Positions 33,151-45,600 of a DNA stretch of 64,000 nucleotides are shown one piece after another (within the stretch, counting starts at the first letter, position 1; every line of letters starts with the position of its first letter). The stretch is from Jaminaea rosea (lineage: Eukaryota > Basidiomycota > Exobasidiomycetes > Microstromatales), in NCBI RefSeq assembly GCF_003144245.1, contig NW_020289975.1:248001-312000 (forward strand). Direction: 5' to 3'. The notes under the pieces were generated by a model. It had not been told where the DNA came from. It saw nothing but the letters and a program-made list of their open reading frames with translations, and ran no database searches. The translations under genes were made by a program, and so were the position numbers.

Positions 33151-33175
33151 CACGCCACGCCACGCCACGCCACGC
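33151..33175. repeat. CACGC pentanucleotide repeat, 5 units
   Basis: Five perfect CACGC units about 210 bases upstream of the kinesin ATG. Confidence 0.75.
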
Positions 33176-33386
33176 CACAAGCAAAGGTACCACTTTGCCG
33201 GCTCAATCTAAGGCTGAGGTTACGTCTCGCCCGCCACGCCCGCGTACACGGGACATCTCTGCAAACCCTGTCGCCGCTGCTAGGGCGTAGGGCGACGCAG
33301 CCTATCTCTCTAGCTTCGGCCTCGGATTGTATCTCAGGCCTTCTCTCCATCGATCATCACCCTCCAACGACACACCTTCGAGCACC

Positions 33387-36300
33387 ATGTCCGCATACAG
33401 AGGCGGGCCCCGCGTCTCATCGATTGGGTCGCCTGGTCCTCTTCGTGCAACCTCCCCAAGCCCAAACGACGTGAGCAACGGAAGCAATGGCAACGCAGGC
33501 GCTGCTAGCAGTAGCAACAGCAGCTCGACCTCTGTCAAAGTCGGTGAGTCCTCTGGGCTGGCGCAGCGTGAGATATCGTCGTCGTCTGACTCACTCTGTC
33601 TTCGCTCGCAGCCGTCCGAGTGAGACCTTTGAATCCCCACGACGCCGCGACGATCCCTCCTCGATGGCAGCGAAGCGTCCTCGCACCCATCTCATCCAAC
33701 AGCGTCCAAGTTGAAGCATCGAGTGGCCCGCCTCCCTCTGGCGATGCAGCAGGGCCTCCCGCAGCTGGTGCGGCTCACAAGCGACAGCAATTCACCTATG
33801 ACCGCGTTCTGGGCCCGCACGAGGGACAAGAGGATGTCTATGCGGCCGTCCAGCCAATGGTCTCTCGCTTTCTTGAGGGGTTCAATGTGACTGTCCTAGC
33901 CTACGGGCAGACAAGCTCGGGCAAGTCATATACCATGGGCACATCAGCTGCGGACGTCGACTTTGAGAGCCTCGTAGCAGGCAGAAGGCCTGATCCACAG
34001 GTGGGCATCATTCCGAGGGCCGTCGCAGAGGTCTTTACGCAGATGAAGCAAATGCAGGCTAGGAACAATGGAGTGCAGTTCACCGCAAAGGTGTGAGTAC
34101 GCTTGTGAGAGTTCCGACAAAGTGAGCTCAGTTGACGTTGCTCCCCTTTTGCCTCCGCAGCTCCTTCATTGAAATCTACAATGAAGAGCTCATCGATCTG
34201 CTCAATGAGACAGAGGGAGACATGCGACCCCTCGTCCAGATCAGAGAAGACAAGGCGGGCCATATCCTCTGGAGCGGCCTACGCGAGCCCAAGGTGCAAG
34301 GCGTCACCGATGTCATGAACCTTCTCTTGCAGGGCTCCTCTATCCGTCGCACAAATGAGACGGACATGAATGCTCAATCGTCTCGCTCTCACGCCATCTT
34401 CTCCCTCACTTTGACGCAACAAAAGTTCGTTGGCTCTGGTCCTGCCCCGCCTCCAAGTGCTTTCAATGTTGGCGGCGCTGGCAGTGCGAGCGGCCGCACT
34501 ACCCCGGGAGCAGGTGGGAGAACAACTCCGACAGGCCGTCCCAGTATGTCGGGTCTGCCTCGTCCTACATCGATGCTTCCGCAACCACGCAGTCATACCC
34601 CGTCGGCGCTGTCTGGTCGTGCTTCTTCAGCTTCCTTGCGACCTGCAAGCGTTCAAGGCCGCAGCGCAAGTCCCGCTGTTGGAGCCAGCGGCAACGCCTC
34701 GAGCAACGTCTTTTCGACGACGGACACCACGCAGGATGGCGACTGGGTGACGATCACGAGCAAATTCCACTTCGTCGACCTGGCTGGATCAGAGCGTCTG
34801 AAGCGCACCGCTGCTCTCGGAGAGCGAGCAAAAGAGGGCATTTCCATCAATGCCGGCCTTCACGCCCTTGGAAATGTGATCTCTGCGCTAGGAGACCCAG
34901 TCAAGGCCAAGCGTACCACACACATCCCGTACCGAGACTCGAAGCTTACTCGACTGCTGCAAGACAGCTTGGGAGGCAACGCAGTGACGATGATGATTGC
35001 CTGCGTCGCACCCACCGAGTACAACGTCGGCGAGACGATCAATACCCTACAATACGCCAATCGTGCTCGCAACATCAAGAACAAGGCTGAGCGCAACGAG
35101 GTCGAGGTCGGATGGGATGACGTCGAGCATCTTCGCGCTACTGTGCTCAGGCTGCGCAAGCAAGTCGCCGTACTGCGTGGGTTCAAGGGAGGAGAAGCAG
35201 ATGCCGCTTCTCTGCAGGCAATGGACAGCGAGATCCTCCAGTGGCAGGGCAAGTATACCGAAGCCAGCCAGCGCGTCTCGCAGCTGACGGCGGACCTCAC
35301 CAAGCTGCAGCAAGCCACCAAGGGTAAGAAAGCTGCAGGCGATGACGATGCCGACTTCCTAGCAGCCGCAGAGCCCATCATCGTCGAGTATGAAAAGACG
35401 CTCGATGCGCTTGAGGGTCGACTCAATCTTATGAAGGCAGCCCTTAGCCACTCAGAGGATATCATCAACGAGCAGGAGGGGCGTATCTCAGATCAGGAGG
35501 AGCGCATGCTCAACGCAGAGCAGCAACTCGAGTCGCGCGAGTCCACCATCGTCGAGCTTCAGGCACGACTGGCTAAGGTACAAGACCGCGAGTCCACGGC
35601 GGAAGGGTACGCTCGCGACCTCGAGACCAGGCTGCAGACGCTGGACAGCAAAGGCGACTCGGCGTCTGAGCAATCGGCTGAGCTGCGACGAGAGGTTTCG
35701 AGGCTGCGAGAAGCAGAGGGGAAGCAGGAAATCTACATCAAAGAGCTGGAGGACCGGCTGGCCAAGGCCGACGCTTCCAGTGCGACTCTGGCTGCTCAGG
35801 TTGAGCGTCTCGAGCACGACGTGCAGAGGCGCGACGAGGCGTACAAGGAGCTGCAAGAGCGCCTGGAAATGCTAGACAACGGAGATCAGACAAAGGCCCT
35901 CGTCGAAGACTATCAGCGCAGCGAGCAGTCCAATCTGGAGCTGCGCGCCCAGCTCGAAGAACTGAAGGACGAGCGAGATGCTGCTGTCAAAGAGAGGGGC
36001 AAGCTGCACGATGCCGCGGCAGCGCATGAGCTCCATCGCGGCGACTTGGAGGATCGCATCCGCGAGCTCGAGGCAAAATCTGTGCCCGCGTCTTCCACAG
36101 ACGATTCTTCCACGTCGAGAGATGCTGCGCTCGGTGCGGCAGGGGGCATCGTTGCCGGCGCCGGCGCTGGAGCTCTCGCTGCGACTGCCCACAACGGCAG
36201 CAATGGCACGGACGATGCTCTGCAGGCTGAGCTAGAGTCGCTGCGACGGCAGGTTGAAGCCTCAAGGAACGAAGAGATGCAAGCCAAGGCTCAGGTCGAA

Positions 36301-39300
36301 GCTATCAACGCCAAATATCAGGAGACGCTGACAGAGATGCACACGCTCAATCTTCAGCTCTCTGAGGCGAAGCTCATGGGCGGCTCGACCGGAATGACGC
36401 CCAAGCTGAAGAATGCCGAGTTTGGTACTGAGCCCGAGGAGGAGCTCGAGGAGTTAGCGAACACGTCATCGCCGTCAACGAGCAAACGCGGCAGCCTTCA
36501 AATGACGCGGAGGATGTCTGGCCAGCTTACCAGCCCCGTCCGTAACGTTGGGGAGCGCGAGCGCACCTCTTCGAACGCAGACGAGCAGCGTCGATTGCAG
36601 CGGAGGTCCTCGGGCTCTTTTTTTGGGTACAACCCGCAGCAGGGAGGCCTCGACTCGCCCTCGAGGCGGGAACGACCGCGCTCCTTGTCGCAGCAATCTT
36701 TGTCGCAGGAGTTGTTGCCGGCGCTCTCTGGAGGCCATCGTCCCCTCTCGCTCTCGACGAGTGTGGGCGTGCCAGCGCTCTCAACGCCAAGTCAAGCGCC
36801 CGCACCGGGAGCCACGACAAGCTCGAACGCAGCTGGGGACAGTTCTTTACTGTCGCCATCTCGATCATCGACCGCTATCGCCAGATCGCTTTCGGCGGGG
36901 CCGTCGACGCCCACAACGCCCACGGCGAGCTCTGACCGCAACAAGATTAACATGCTGGAGAAGGGCATCCTTTCGCTGCAGGAAGCGCTCAAGAAGAGGG
37001 ACGCAGAGATTGCCCAGCTGGAGGCCACCTTCCGAGAGAACAGCAACAACAGTCAGACTCTACGAGCGCCTCTTGCCAACATCAACACCGCTGCCCCTAC
37101 TCCGGCGAGCGAGCGCGATGAGTTCATCGATGCAGTGAGCCCCTCAACCTCTCAATCTCACCTGTCCGTCTATGATACCCCGGGACCGCCCACGCCTAGC
37201 GGAGACGCAACCTTGACGGCAGCCTCGCCCTTGACTCCCTTGTCCGAGGGCGAATTTGAGACGGTGAAGCAGTTGATCGCCGAGAGTCAAGCCCAGCATG
37301 GCGGTGACGTCGATGGCAACTATGCCAGTCGCCTCGACTCGCTCATTCGGTCCATGGCCCGCAAGGAACAAGGCCATCGAGAACGCTCCGAGTCCCTCGC
37401 TGCGCATTTGCAAGCCGAGCAGGCACAGCGCGAGGCAGCTGAGAAGCGAGCGCAGGAGCTCGCGCGCGAGATTGAGGAGTTGCACTCTCGAAGCAAGTCA
37501 ACTGACAGGGAACCCGGTCTGAGCACGCCCAAGGCTTCAACGCGGGCTTCTGCTGCGGATCAAGAGCTTGTCACCGAAGAGCTTCAGCAGCTGCGCCGAG
37601 ATCTCGAGTCGGTGCGTGGAGAGCTCACGCAGCGCGAAAAGGCCTTCGAGATTCAGCTGCAGAGCGTGAGGAACGAGCAAGCCGAAGCGCTCACTCGTGC
37701 AGGCGACAAGGGCGACTCGGACAAGGACCGTCAGCACAGCGAAGCTCTCGCGCGTCTAGTCGCTGAGCATCAAGCTGCCACTGCTCAGGCTATGGAGGAA
37801 CACCAGGCCTCCATCGATGCCCTCATTGCTGGTCACTCGAAGAATATGGAGTCGCGCGATGCCAGCCACGCCACCGCCAAAGGGAAGCTCGATGAGGCCA
37901 ACGCAGCATTGGAGGCGCTCCGTAACGATCACGCTGCTACGCTCGAAGCGATCCAGGGCGAGCATGCACGCAAGACGGCTTCGCTGCTGGCAGAGAAAGA
38001 CGAAGCGCATCAAGTCCTCGTCGACAGCTATGAGAGCAGGCTCGCAGAGCTAGGCCAGCATCATGACGATGAGCTCGTACGCCTACACGATGAGCATGAG
38101 TCTACCCTCAGCAACCACAAAACCGAGGCCGCAGCGGCTCTCGCATCAGCGACGGCTGCGGCCGCAGCAACGGCAGCAGTGAACACGTCAGGCGAAGACG
38201 ACGAGGTCGAGCAGCTCAAGAACACGCATGAGAAGGCCATTTCTGAGCTGCAATCTCGCCTCGATGCGGACCGACAGCAAGCCCTCGCTGACGCCCATGC
38301 TGCGTACACCAATGAGAAGCAGCGAGTTGCCGACGAGCACGAGGCGCGTATCGCCGATCTCCAGCGGCAACATACGCAGAGCATGGACCAAGTCACCAAG
38401 CGTCTCTCAACCTTCCGCGACGTCCACGGCGAGATGGTCGACGTCGACGCACTTCGCCTAGATCTGTCTGAGACCAGCGATGCCCTCGTCACGCTCGAGG
38501 ATGCTCTCACCAGCGTTACATCCGAGCGCGACGAGCTCGCTGCTCAGGTGCAGAAGCTGGAAGCCGCACACAACTCTGATGCCCGCGCAGAGGCTGAGAG
38601 CTTGCGTCGAGAGCTAGAGAATCACAAGCTGTCCGTGGCCAATCTCAAGACAGAATTACTTCGTGCAAAGAGCGAGATTCAGCAATTGAGCGAGGAGCGC
38701 ATAGACGGTGGCCGTACTTCACGCGACGGGCACGTCGAGACGGGTGGCAATGCCGGCCATTTCCCTTCGTCAATGGGTGGCACCATCAACGGTGGCAGCT
38801 TTCGCGGCAGCAAGGGCGCTCTCCCGCCTCCTACGCCCCCGCCAAGTATGCCAGTACCTCCGACACCAAGCGGTCAGCGCGCATCTCTCGGCGCTCGGGC
38901 GTCCCTCTCATCTCTGATGACTCGCTCCGACTCACCAGATCAAGCTCGTTCTTCCGGAACAACCAGCGGTGGCGGACACGGTGGCCCGTCCCTCTCGCGC
39001 TCCTCATCCGCCACGTCCATGTACACGCAAACGAACAGCATCAACGGCATGACCAACTCAGACGCAAAGAAGCTTCTCGCTGAGCAGTCTGAAGAGCTCA
39101 AAAGCCTTGCCAAGCAGCTCGCGCACTGCGAGGCCGACCTACAAGCCAACATCGACCTCGTCTCCACCCTCGAGGCCGCCCTCAACGACAGCGAGCGTAA
39201 CCTGCGCAAGTCGCGCGTGCAGCTCACCGAGGTAGGCAGGGAGCGTGATCGCTACTCGAGCCAAGCAGATGATTTGCGTCAGCAATTGCAGGCGGCGCAG

Positions 39301-39456
39301 AAGGAGGTGGACAGCGTGAGGAATAGCGTCATTCTGGAGAAGCAGGAGTTCGAGCAAAAGATTTCAAAGTTGCACAAGGAGAAGGCCGCTAAGGAATTGG
39401 AGGCGAGGATGGAGGAGATGAACAGGAGGAAGAGCAGCCGCTTCCTTTGCATGTGA
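33387..39456 (+). CDS. kinesin-4 family motor protein with long coiled coil
   Basis: Microtubule motor. Exons 33387-33543, 33612-34092 and 34161-39456 give 1977 residues. The N-terminal motor begins VAVRVRPLNP and has the P-loop GQTSSGKSYTMG, switch I region NAQSSRSHAIFSL and switch II VDLAGSERLKRT. The block GERAKEGISINAGLHALGNV with HIPYRDSKLTRLLQDSLGGN and LQYANRARNIKN is typical of kinesin-4 (KIF4/KIF21). The motor is interrupted near residues 302-405 by about 100 Ser/Gly/Pro/Thr-rich residues. The rest is mostly coiled coil, broken by disordered Ser/Pro-rich parts (about 930-1130 and 1800-1860) and a short Ala/Gly-rich hydrophobic piece near residue 870. No cargo-binding zinc or CRD domain seen. 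It is much longer than animal KIF4 (about 1230). Confidence 0.92.
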
Positions 39457-39835
39457 GGCGGCTACGGCCTGCTGCCCTGTCCTTGTTGCTGGTCACTCTG
39501 CCCCATCCTTTGCTCGTGTGAGTATATATTGCGCCACCTCGCGCTCCGTCTCAAGTTACCCCGTCGTCCTTCTTTCTCTTCTTTCTTTCTTGCTTTTTTT
39601 CAATGTCATTGACTCGATGAGATGGGCGCGAGACGACCGAGCGTGCGAGCGTGAGGGCAATGTGAAGGCGCCCGACGACAAAAGATCGATCGTAGCAGTG
39701 AGGCCGGGCCCTTGACCCTTCACACGCCCGTGATTGCTGCCGCACAACAATGTGGGGAGTATGCGGTCTGCTTCTGAGCTCGTCCCTGTTCCTTTTCCTC
39801 CGCACCATCGCAGCACCGTGCGTTCACCCGCAGGC
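39457..39835. other. intergenic
   Basis: 3' flank of kinesin and promoter of 4C-SSP member 5. No other feature. Confidence 0.4.
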
Positions 39836-40433
39836 ATGGTCACTCTGATCGCTATCATATGCGTTGCGGTCGCCCTCAGCGTTCCTCTGCTCAGCCTCGT
39901 CACGGCGGCCAAGCGCGTCCCCAGCCGGATCAAAAGAGGCACACCTTGCGTCGACGAGTACCACGTCGTGGAGTGAGTCGCCGACTGTCCTTTCGATGGA
40001 ATGACCCACTGACTCTGACTGGGCGTATCGCTGCCGGCTGCGGCCCCCTCGACGCCTGCAGACTCAAAGGCACAGTCTCAAGCTGGTTCTGGATACCTCC
40101 CGCCGGCCGGCTCGACTTCGTCGGTACCTTTTGCTCCAATGACTTTGGCGTCGGACCTGGTAATTATCTGCTCTCTACCTCTCTACAGTAGTTCCCTCTC
40201 TCTACTTGCGCCCTCGCTCATAATGCCTTTCCCGCACAGGGTCGAGCAAAGTCTCTGGCAACTTTGAGGGCAAACTAGAGGTCATTTGCAACGGTAAGGG
40301 GAGCGGAGAGATCAATTTTGTCTTTGTCGCCCACGGCAGTAGCACGGCTTCTCCTAATGGTACAATTGGCGACTTTGGGTCGGAAGACCCATCGGGCAAT
40401 GTTGGGTATGGCTTGACATGCGGCGGTGACTGA
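39836..40433 (+). CDS. small secreted four-cysteine protein (4C-SSP member 5)
   Basis: Function unknown; one of the clearest members. Exons 39836-39972, 40062-40159 and 40240-40433 give 142 residues. Signal peptide within MVTLIAIICVAVALSVPLLS, then a short propeptide with KR twice (AAKRVPSR and RIKRGTPC). First Cys in GTPCVDEYHVVE. Exon 2: WFWIPPAG, GTFCSND, GVGPG. Exon 3: SSKVSGNFEGKLEVICNGKG, GEINFVFVAHG, then DPSGNVGYGLTCGGD. It shares exon 2 length (98) and exon 3 length (194) with member 6, downstream in tandem. The ATG at 39836 was preferred over one about 100 bases upstream that gives a hydrophilic leader. Confidence 0.8.
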
Positions 40434-40705
40434 TGAGCAGCTTCAAAGCTCTGTATTTGTAGGGACTTGAGGTCGCTGCCTTCTGCTAGTCCATATGCTC
40501 ATCACCGACATCGCTTGCCTCTGTAGTGAGCATCGTGAGCGCGAGCGAACGAGTAGCCAAAGCGGATATCCGCAGTCCTCGCTGACGACTTCCCGCGATA
40601 GCAATAGTGCCGAGCCCCTGACCCTTTTCAAGCCTTTCTCACCGATTGTTGCCCATCTGTCGGCGAAAGACACCTTGTTCTGCCTCTCAATGCCGCACCA
40701 TCATC

Positions 40706-41314
40706 ATGCTCACGACTCAGCCCATCTTCCCTGCCTTTGCGTCCCTCGCCATGCTCGGCATCCTCCTACCCTGCGCCTTCAGCGCGTTGCTCACCATTGC
40801 CTCGGCTACAGACGCCCTCAAAAGAGGAACTCCGTGCCTCGACGAGTACCACGTTCTCGAGTGAGATGAGCACGCCCTGTTGCATGCCTCTGACATCGAT
40901 CTGACAGATATTCACCCTTTGTAGGATCAACGGCACCGTCGTCAGCTGGTTCTGGGATCCTCCAGCCGGCCAAACTGAAGTCATCGGTAGCTACTGCAGT
41001 GAATGGTTCGGCGTCGGGCCTGGTACGTTGAGGCCTGAATCTTCCCACTCTCTCGTGCGTTCCCTCACGCCGACCGGTCGGCTCATGTCTCTCTCTTCTC
41101 CTCGCACCCCTCCGCACCAGGCACAAGCAAAGTATCTGGTAACTTCCAAGGCGTCCTGCAGGTCCTCTGCAAGGGCAAGGGCAGCGGCAAGATTGACTTC
41201 GTCTTCGTTGCACACGGGTCGAGCACTGCGGCATCTAATCAGACCGTGGGAGACTTCAAGCCGGAAGATCCCTCGGGCAATGTGGGGTATTGGCTGACCT
41301 GCGGGGGGACGTGA
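40706..41314 (+). CDS. small secreted four-cysteine protein (4C-SSP member 6)
   Basis: Function unknown. Exons 40706-40860, 40925-41022 and 41121-41314 give 148 residues. A hydrophobic leader (FASLAMLGILLPCAFSALLT) is followed by ATDALKRGTPCLDEYHVLE, with KR three residues before the Cys. Exon 2: WFWDPPAGQTEVIG, SYCSEWFGVGPG. Exon 3: TSKVSGNFQGVLQVLCKGKG, GKIDFVFVAHGSS, then DPSGNVGYWLTCGGT. It is the closest relative of member 5 and lies 270 bases downstream, so a recent tandem duplication is likely. Mature sequences share the FVFVAHGSST and EDPSGNVGY blocks exactly. Confidence 0.8.
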
Positions 41315-41611
41315 GGAGTCGTTCTCGTTCGGGTCGTTTGCTACTGGTTGCTGCGTCACCTGTGCATTTGATCCGCTCGCCAAAGATTCTTGTTCCCATT
41401 TGCTGGAGCTACGGAGTGTGGACTAGCGAGGCGACCTTGAGGCTGATCCGCAGCTGCTAGCGAAGCCGGGACCCAGCAGTAGCTCCGCACAAGGTCGTGA
41501 CCCTCAACGAGGGCCGTTCCGCAGCGCAAGTAGGGTACTTTAACCCCGGGGCTCACCAAATTGGAAGCCTTTCGCTGCTAAGCACATCTCCATCCACACC
41601 CACTCCTGAAC

Positions 41612-42279
41612 ATGACGCTTCTGATTCTCTTCAAGGCCTTGGCCATCGCCCTCTTCGGGCTCGTCTTCACATTGAGCAGCGTTGTCCTCGCTACCGTCAC
41701 GGTCAATCACCGCTCTCTCGTCAATAGCCACACCGGCCTGACCAGGGTGATTGCCAAGCGAACTCAGTGTACGGACCAGTACCACATCGTCACGTGAGTA
41801 TCTCTGCGCTCTCGCTGACCGCTCCATCCTGGCATGGTCCGTGCCGTCTGACGTCTGATCACCTGTACACCGCTATGTGAGCACAGCATCAGCGGGCCCG
41901 TTGTCACCTGGGGTTGGGGGCCATTCCCCGGAGAAGGGGCCATCAAAGGGAGCATCTGTTCGGGAGCGTCTGGTACTGCTCCGGGTACGTAGTGCACCTC
42001 TCTCCCTTTTAGCCTCTCACTCCCTCACTGACGCTACCCCGCTCGTCCCAAACCGGCAACCCCACCATCGCCTGCCTTGGCACACTAGGCTCAAGCAAGG
42101 TCTCTGGCGACTTTACGGCCACATTCAAAATCCTGTGCCGCAACAATACTGGCAGTGGCACGATTGACTTCGTCTTTGTTTCCAGCGGGGCTAGTAGCGC
42201 TTTGCCCCACGGTACGAATGGAGGCTTTGGTGGGTCCAACCCCTCGGGAAATGTGCCTTACAATGTCAGGTGTGGGTGA
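41612..42279 (+). CDS. small secreted four-cysteine protein (4C-SSP member 7)
   Basis: Function unknown. Exons 41612-41793, 41887-41984 and 42089-42279 give 156 residues. Signal peptide MTLLILFKALAIALFGLVFT, then a longer propeptide ending VIAKRTQC, where KR is two residues before the first Cys. QYHIVT ends exon 1 in phase 2. Exon 2 (98 bases) has the W-G-W and GSICSGA motifs and ends TAPG. Exon 3: SSKVSGDFTATFKILCRNNT, GTIDFVFVSSG, then NPSGNVPYNVRCG. The third member of the 39.8-42.3 kb tandem group, and slightly more diverged than members 5 and 6. Confidence 0.78.
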
Positions 42280-42622
42280 GGGAGGGCAAGAAGAAGCGAT
42301 TAGATACGCTTTGACTCTGGATGTCAGCTGAGCTGTCATGGACCAGTCACACTACATTGCTTTCGATCTCAATTGATGTTGATCCTATCTTACTCGGCGT
42401 TGAAGAGTGCGGCGCGTCAAGAAGCGCAGGTGGCTGATGCGAGCGTGAGAGCGACTTTCAAGTGGAGTTGAAGCTCGGACCCCAGATTGCGAGACAAGCG
42501 GCAATGACCGGACGGCAAGGGGCGAAGCGCAGTTGACGAGATCAATACCTGCCATCCAACCAACATCTTTCATTCCATACCACACGCCCTGTCATTAGAT
42601 CTAGCCTCAGGCAGAGTATGCC
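42280..42622. other. intergenic
   Basis: Promoter region of the YMC020W-like gene. Nothing else seen. Confidence 0.4.
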
Positions 42623-45600
42623 ATGAGCAACCGCCCAGGTCCATCTACCTCTGGCCTGGGTGCCAATGACCGCCTCGACTCCCATCGTAGGGGCAGTCTC
42701 GACACTCGCTCCTTGCGAGCTCCTAGCATAATGACTGCGCGAGGTCATCTTTCACCATCCCCTTCGTCATCAGCCGTTGCAGCCTCGGGTTCAGCAACAT
42801 CAGCGCTATCTGCCTCGCCCGAGCAATTCAACATCGGCAGAAGCCTGCCTTCCGGTGGAGCTTACGATTCGCAGGGAGGGGCGGCGGCGAGGTTGAAGAG
42901 GGTGGCGAGTAATGCCTCCATTGCCGGCTCGATTCGAGCTGCCTTCACTTCAGCGACCACGAGGGATATGGGAGAGCAGGCGCACACAACAGAAACAGCA
43001 GCTCCACCAGCAGCACCAGCAGCAGCATCGTCCTCAGCCTTGCAAGCGGCGGCAGGAAAGGGCGCTTCGAAGCCGCCACTCGAGGTAGGTGCAGCCAACA
43101 GGATGCCCACCTCGACAGCACCTCCTACCGAGTCCGTCGAGTCAGCAGCCCGTGCTCCACTATCATCGTCTGTTGACTCATCCTCTAGCACGCCCGAGAC
43201 TGTGGAGAACAGCAGCGCCGGTTCCAAGCGGCAGTCACCTCCCAACAACCACTTACGAGCAGAGGCTGCATCTAGATCGACAGCAAAGAGGAGGACCTGG
43301 TATGGCTGGACCGTGGATGATGAGCCTCGTGTAGCAGAGCCTATTGCGAGCGAGTCCGGCACTTCGACTGTCGAGCAGAGTGGTCAGGATGTGGAAATGG
43401 CGGATGCAGCAACCCAGGCTGCCAATGAGGCGACGTCGACGACACCAGCCCAGCCGTCGGCGACTGGATCAGATCCGGTAGAGCCATCAACGCCGGCTGC
43501 AGGAGAGGAGACCGCATCTACTTCTGCTCCAGGCACATTGAAGGCTAACGCTTCTGCTCGCGGTCCACGCACATCTTGGCTGAGCTGGAGAGCTCCTGCG
43601 CCGCAGCCGATTGAGTCTGAATCGAACACCAAGATCGCAAGCGAGGACACTGAGATGATTGGGCAGGCAATTGCATCGTCAGGAGAAGCAGAGGAAGGGG
43701 AGGATACAATCAAGGCGAAGAAAGGTGTACCCGCGCCTGAGGCGGCGATACCTTCAGCGCAAACGGCGCAAGATGAGGAGAGCACGATGCCATTAGCCAA
43801 TGCGCCTGGTGCACCGCCTTCGTGGGTCTGGCGGCTCTTTGGCAATCAGCAGAGTCAAGTCTCAGGATCGGCTACCGCCCCTTCTGCGCCCGCAATTGAT
43901 GCCACGCAGCAGCAAGAGAGCGCCAGGGCCGACGACGAGATGCAAGTAGATGCTACGCCAGCCACAGCAATGCCAGCTCCTGACGGTCCAGGCTGGTCTC
44001 GCTGGATCCCATACTGGGGATCAACAGCGCCTCCGCCTCAAGCGCAGGATGAAGGACAACCCTCGCCCAGCACTGTGCCTCCTTTGACGCCCGCAGAGCA
44101 AGTCAAAGCCGACGCGCTCGCCAGACCGGAGTCAACGATTAAGTCGCCGTCCGTGGAAGCCAAGGACGCCATCCTCAATTCCGCCACACGTGACAGCTGG
44201 ATCTCTTACTTTTCCAATCGCAACGCAGCACGACCTGCGCCTAGGGTCGAGTCGGGTGAGCCAGAAGTGATGCAGATTGACTTTGGAGATGACAAGTCTG
44301 CGAGCACCAGCGAAGCGAAGAAATCCTCAGCTGCCCCTTCGAAGGGCGCAGCGTCAACTGTCAAGCCTGCGGCTGTCGCATCGCTGGCCGCTGGTCCATC
44401 TTCAGCAAAGTCCAGCCGCCCATCAACACCTCGCCCGGACAATGGGCCCAAGCCAGACCCTGCTCCACCGGTTGATCGACCGACGACGCCCCTAACAAGC
44501 AGCAAGACGAAAGCAGGCGAGGCTATCAAGCAAACAAAGAAGCAGAAGCCTGGCTCCGCTCGGCCTCCAATACCCAACCTCGTCCTGCCGACGTTTGAGG
44601 ATACCTTCTACAACGCGCCGCGCTCCCTCCAGCCTCCGGCTGGTGTGCTCAAGCGAACCCTGAGTGCCGTCAACACCTGGCTCTCCGGCACACCGCCCGA
44701 TGCAGCAAGGCTGCGTACGGCCCCGAAGCTGGGCAGGGACGGGCGAGCCGTCTCTAGCGGTCTCTCTCCCACGCACCCCTCTCCTCACCACGACGATCTC
44801 GGCCTCGCCCTCTCAGAGCGTGCCGCTGTCCGTCTTCCCCGATCGTGGCAGACCATGAACAACCGCAGCAAAGCCGCAACGCGTGGCTGCCAAGGGATGG
44901 GCCGCATAGTCGTCATCGGCATCCACGGGTGGTTTGCCCAGTCCTGGGCGAGTAGGTTCATGGGCGAGCCTACGGGGACGAGCGTCAAGTTTGCAACAGA
45001 GATGCGCGATGCCGTGTTGCGACACTTCGCCTCTGTGCAAGGAGGAGCGATGGAGCTGAACCCCGAGGCTATTACCATGATTCCCCTTTCGGTGGATGGG
45101 ACGGTCAGCGTTCGGGTGGACAGGTCGTTCGCCGCTTTGCTGAGCAGAAGGGAGTGGGTAGAGGCCCTCGACCAGGCCGACGCCATCTTGTTTGCCTGCC
45201 ATTCGCAGGGGTGTATCGTCGGCACCCGGATCCTTGCCCGTCTCATTGAGCAGGGCCTCGTGCACCCGCGAAGGGCACGAATCTCCCTTCTAGCAATGTG
45301 CGGCATCCACGCCGGGCCTTTCGAGCACCTCCGCAGCACGGTGGCTGGATCGTACCTCAATTACTTTGAGAATGCAGCGGCCAAAGAGCTTTTCGATTTC
45401 CAGCGCTCTAACTCGGATGCGTATCGTCACTACGAGCATGCACTGGGGCTTGTGCTGGAGGCGGGAGTCAAGGTGACCCTGGTGGCCAGCACGGATGACC
45501 AAGTGGTGCCACTGCACTCGGCGCTTTTCAGCTCGGCCAATCATCCGTCGATCTTAAGGGCGCTCTACATCCATGGGCCGACCTTTCCTCGGCTGGACTT

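Larger units (their letters stand above)
32425..33386. other. intergenic, upstream of kinesin-4
   Basis: About 960 bases with a C homopolymer and a CACGC repeat close to the kinesin start. The minus-strand frame at 32631-33095 has no recognised motif. Likely promoter plus 5' UTR. Confidence 0.4.
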
